Source of the DNA: Methylobacillus caricis
Lineage (GTDB): Bacteria > Pseudomonadota > Gammaproteobacteria > Burkholderiales > Methylophilaceae
Direction: 5' to 3'
Assembly: GCF_020532705.1 (NCBI RefSeq)
Contig: NZ_JAJAVD010000004.1
Span: 713,507-777,506 of the forward strand
Length of the DNA stretch: 64,000 bases
Part shown: in pieces, positions 63,994-64,000 of the stretch
Position numbering within the stretch: the stretch's first letter is position 1
Layout of the letters: every line of letters begins with the position of its first letter
Program-made: the position numbers and the translations under genes
The notes under the pieces: generated by a model
Told to the model about the DNA's origin: nothing
What the model saw: the letters and a program-made list of their open reading frames with translations, nothing else
Databases searched by the model: none

Positions 63994-64000
63994 GCGCCCC

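Noticed and set aside
1..64000. CRISPR arrays, insertion sequences, prophage or integrase genes
   Set aside because: No repeat-spacer pattern, transposase, integrase or phage structural motif was seen in either strand.
63994..64000. 16S rRNA gene at the right edge
   Set aside because: The window ends within the discriminator of the last promoter, so no rRNA sequence is available to call.

Overview
The window reads as a stretch of bacterial chromosome from a betaproteobacterium, most likely a methylotroph of the Methylophilaceae (Methylobacillus-like). This is inferred from gene content and order: the 3' end of gyrB at the left edge (usual dnaA-dnaN-gyrB origin neighbourhood), malate:quinone oxidoreductase, a free-standing pqqA precursor gene, the algZ/algR-hemC-hemD-hemX-hemY block next to argH, rph-rdgB-hemW, yicC/gmk-rpoZ-spoT-recG, argC-bactofilin-erpA, and tyrS followed by tandem rRNA-type promoters. 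I see no insertion sequence, prophage, CRISPR array or plasmid gene. Nearly all the DNA is compact, vertically inherited-looking core genome.

Layout. 1-6.3 kb: gyrB end and terminator, then a translationally coupled three-gene signalling operon (Cache/HAMP/PAS histidine kinase, single-domain response regulator, REC-PAS-PAS-GGDEF-EAL protein). 6.4-19 kb: an accessory-flavoured region with a 114-residue unknown, a secreted GH2 glycosidase, an SRPBCC protein with a 32-residue companion, DUF2798/LysR, dinB, tRNA-Glu, an alpha/beta hydrolase, a BON protein, a 24-residue hydrophobic ORF, mqo, msrB-DUF4186, a GNAT protein, HU-beta, DUF3096 and a 25-residue protein. Several of the tiny genes are absent from ordinary ORF lists but have good ribosome binding sites and terminators. 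19-23 kb: MscS/YbdG channel, HPP-CBS membrane protein, OxyR-type regulator and orphan pqqA.

23-38 kb: DUF3426, prmA, accC, accB, aroQ on the minus strand; tlpA-like, dsbD, cutA (minus) diverging from fxsA; a 2Fe-2S ferredoxin-reductase; the haem operon hemC-hemD-hemX-hemY; algR/algZ-type LytTR two-component pair; divergent argH. 39-46 kb: a GGDEF diguanylate cyclase, then hemW, a small unknown, rdgB, rph, a PP2C phosphatase and a Ser/Thr kinase, all on the minus strand. 45.5-53.3 kb (plus): yicC, a DUF475/TerC membrane protein, gmk, rpoZ, spoT, ridA, recG. 53.3-58.5 kb (plus): ubiC-ubiA, rplM-rpsI, argC, DUF6776, bactofilin, erpA. 58.5-64 kb: gltA, anmK, M23 peptidase (minus), tyrS (plus), and four tandem promoters leading out of the window, probably into a 16S-23S-5S operon.

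What stands out: the tandem rRNA promoter array with invariant 16-bp spacers; an isolated pqqA beside an oxyR-like gene; two related tiny proteins of pattern MKxLxK...Y..KRI; a 10-bp motif (TGTAGGACAA) shared upstream of two tiny genes, with a partial copy upstream of the BON gene; and a 24-residue hydrophobic ORF ending in a long structured 3' element. None is proven to be a new system; they are the best candidates.
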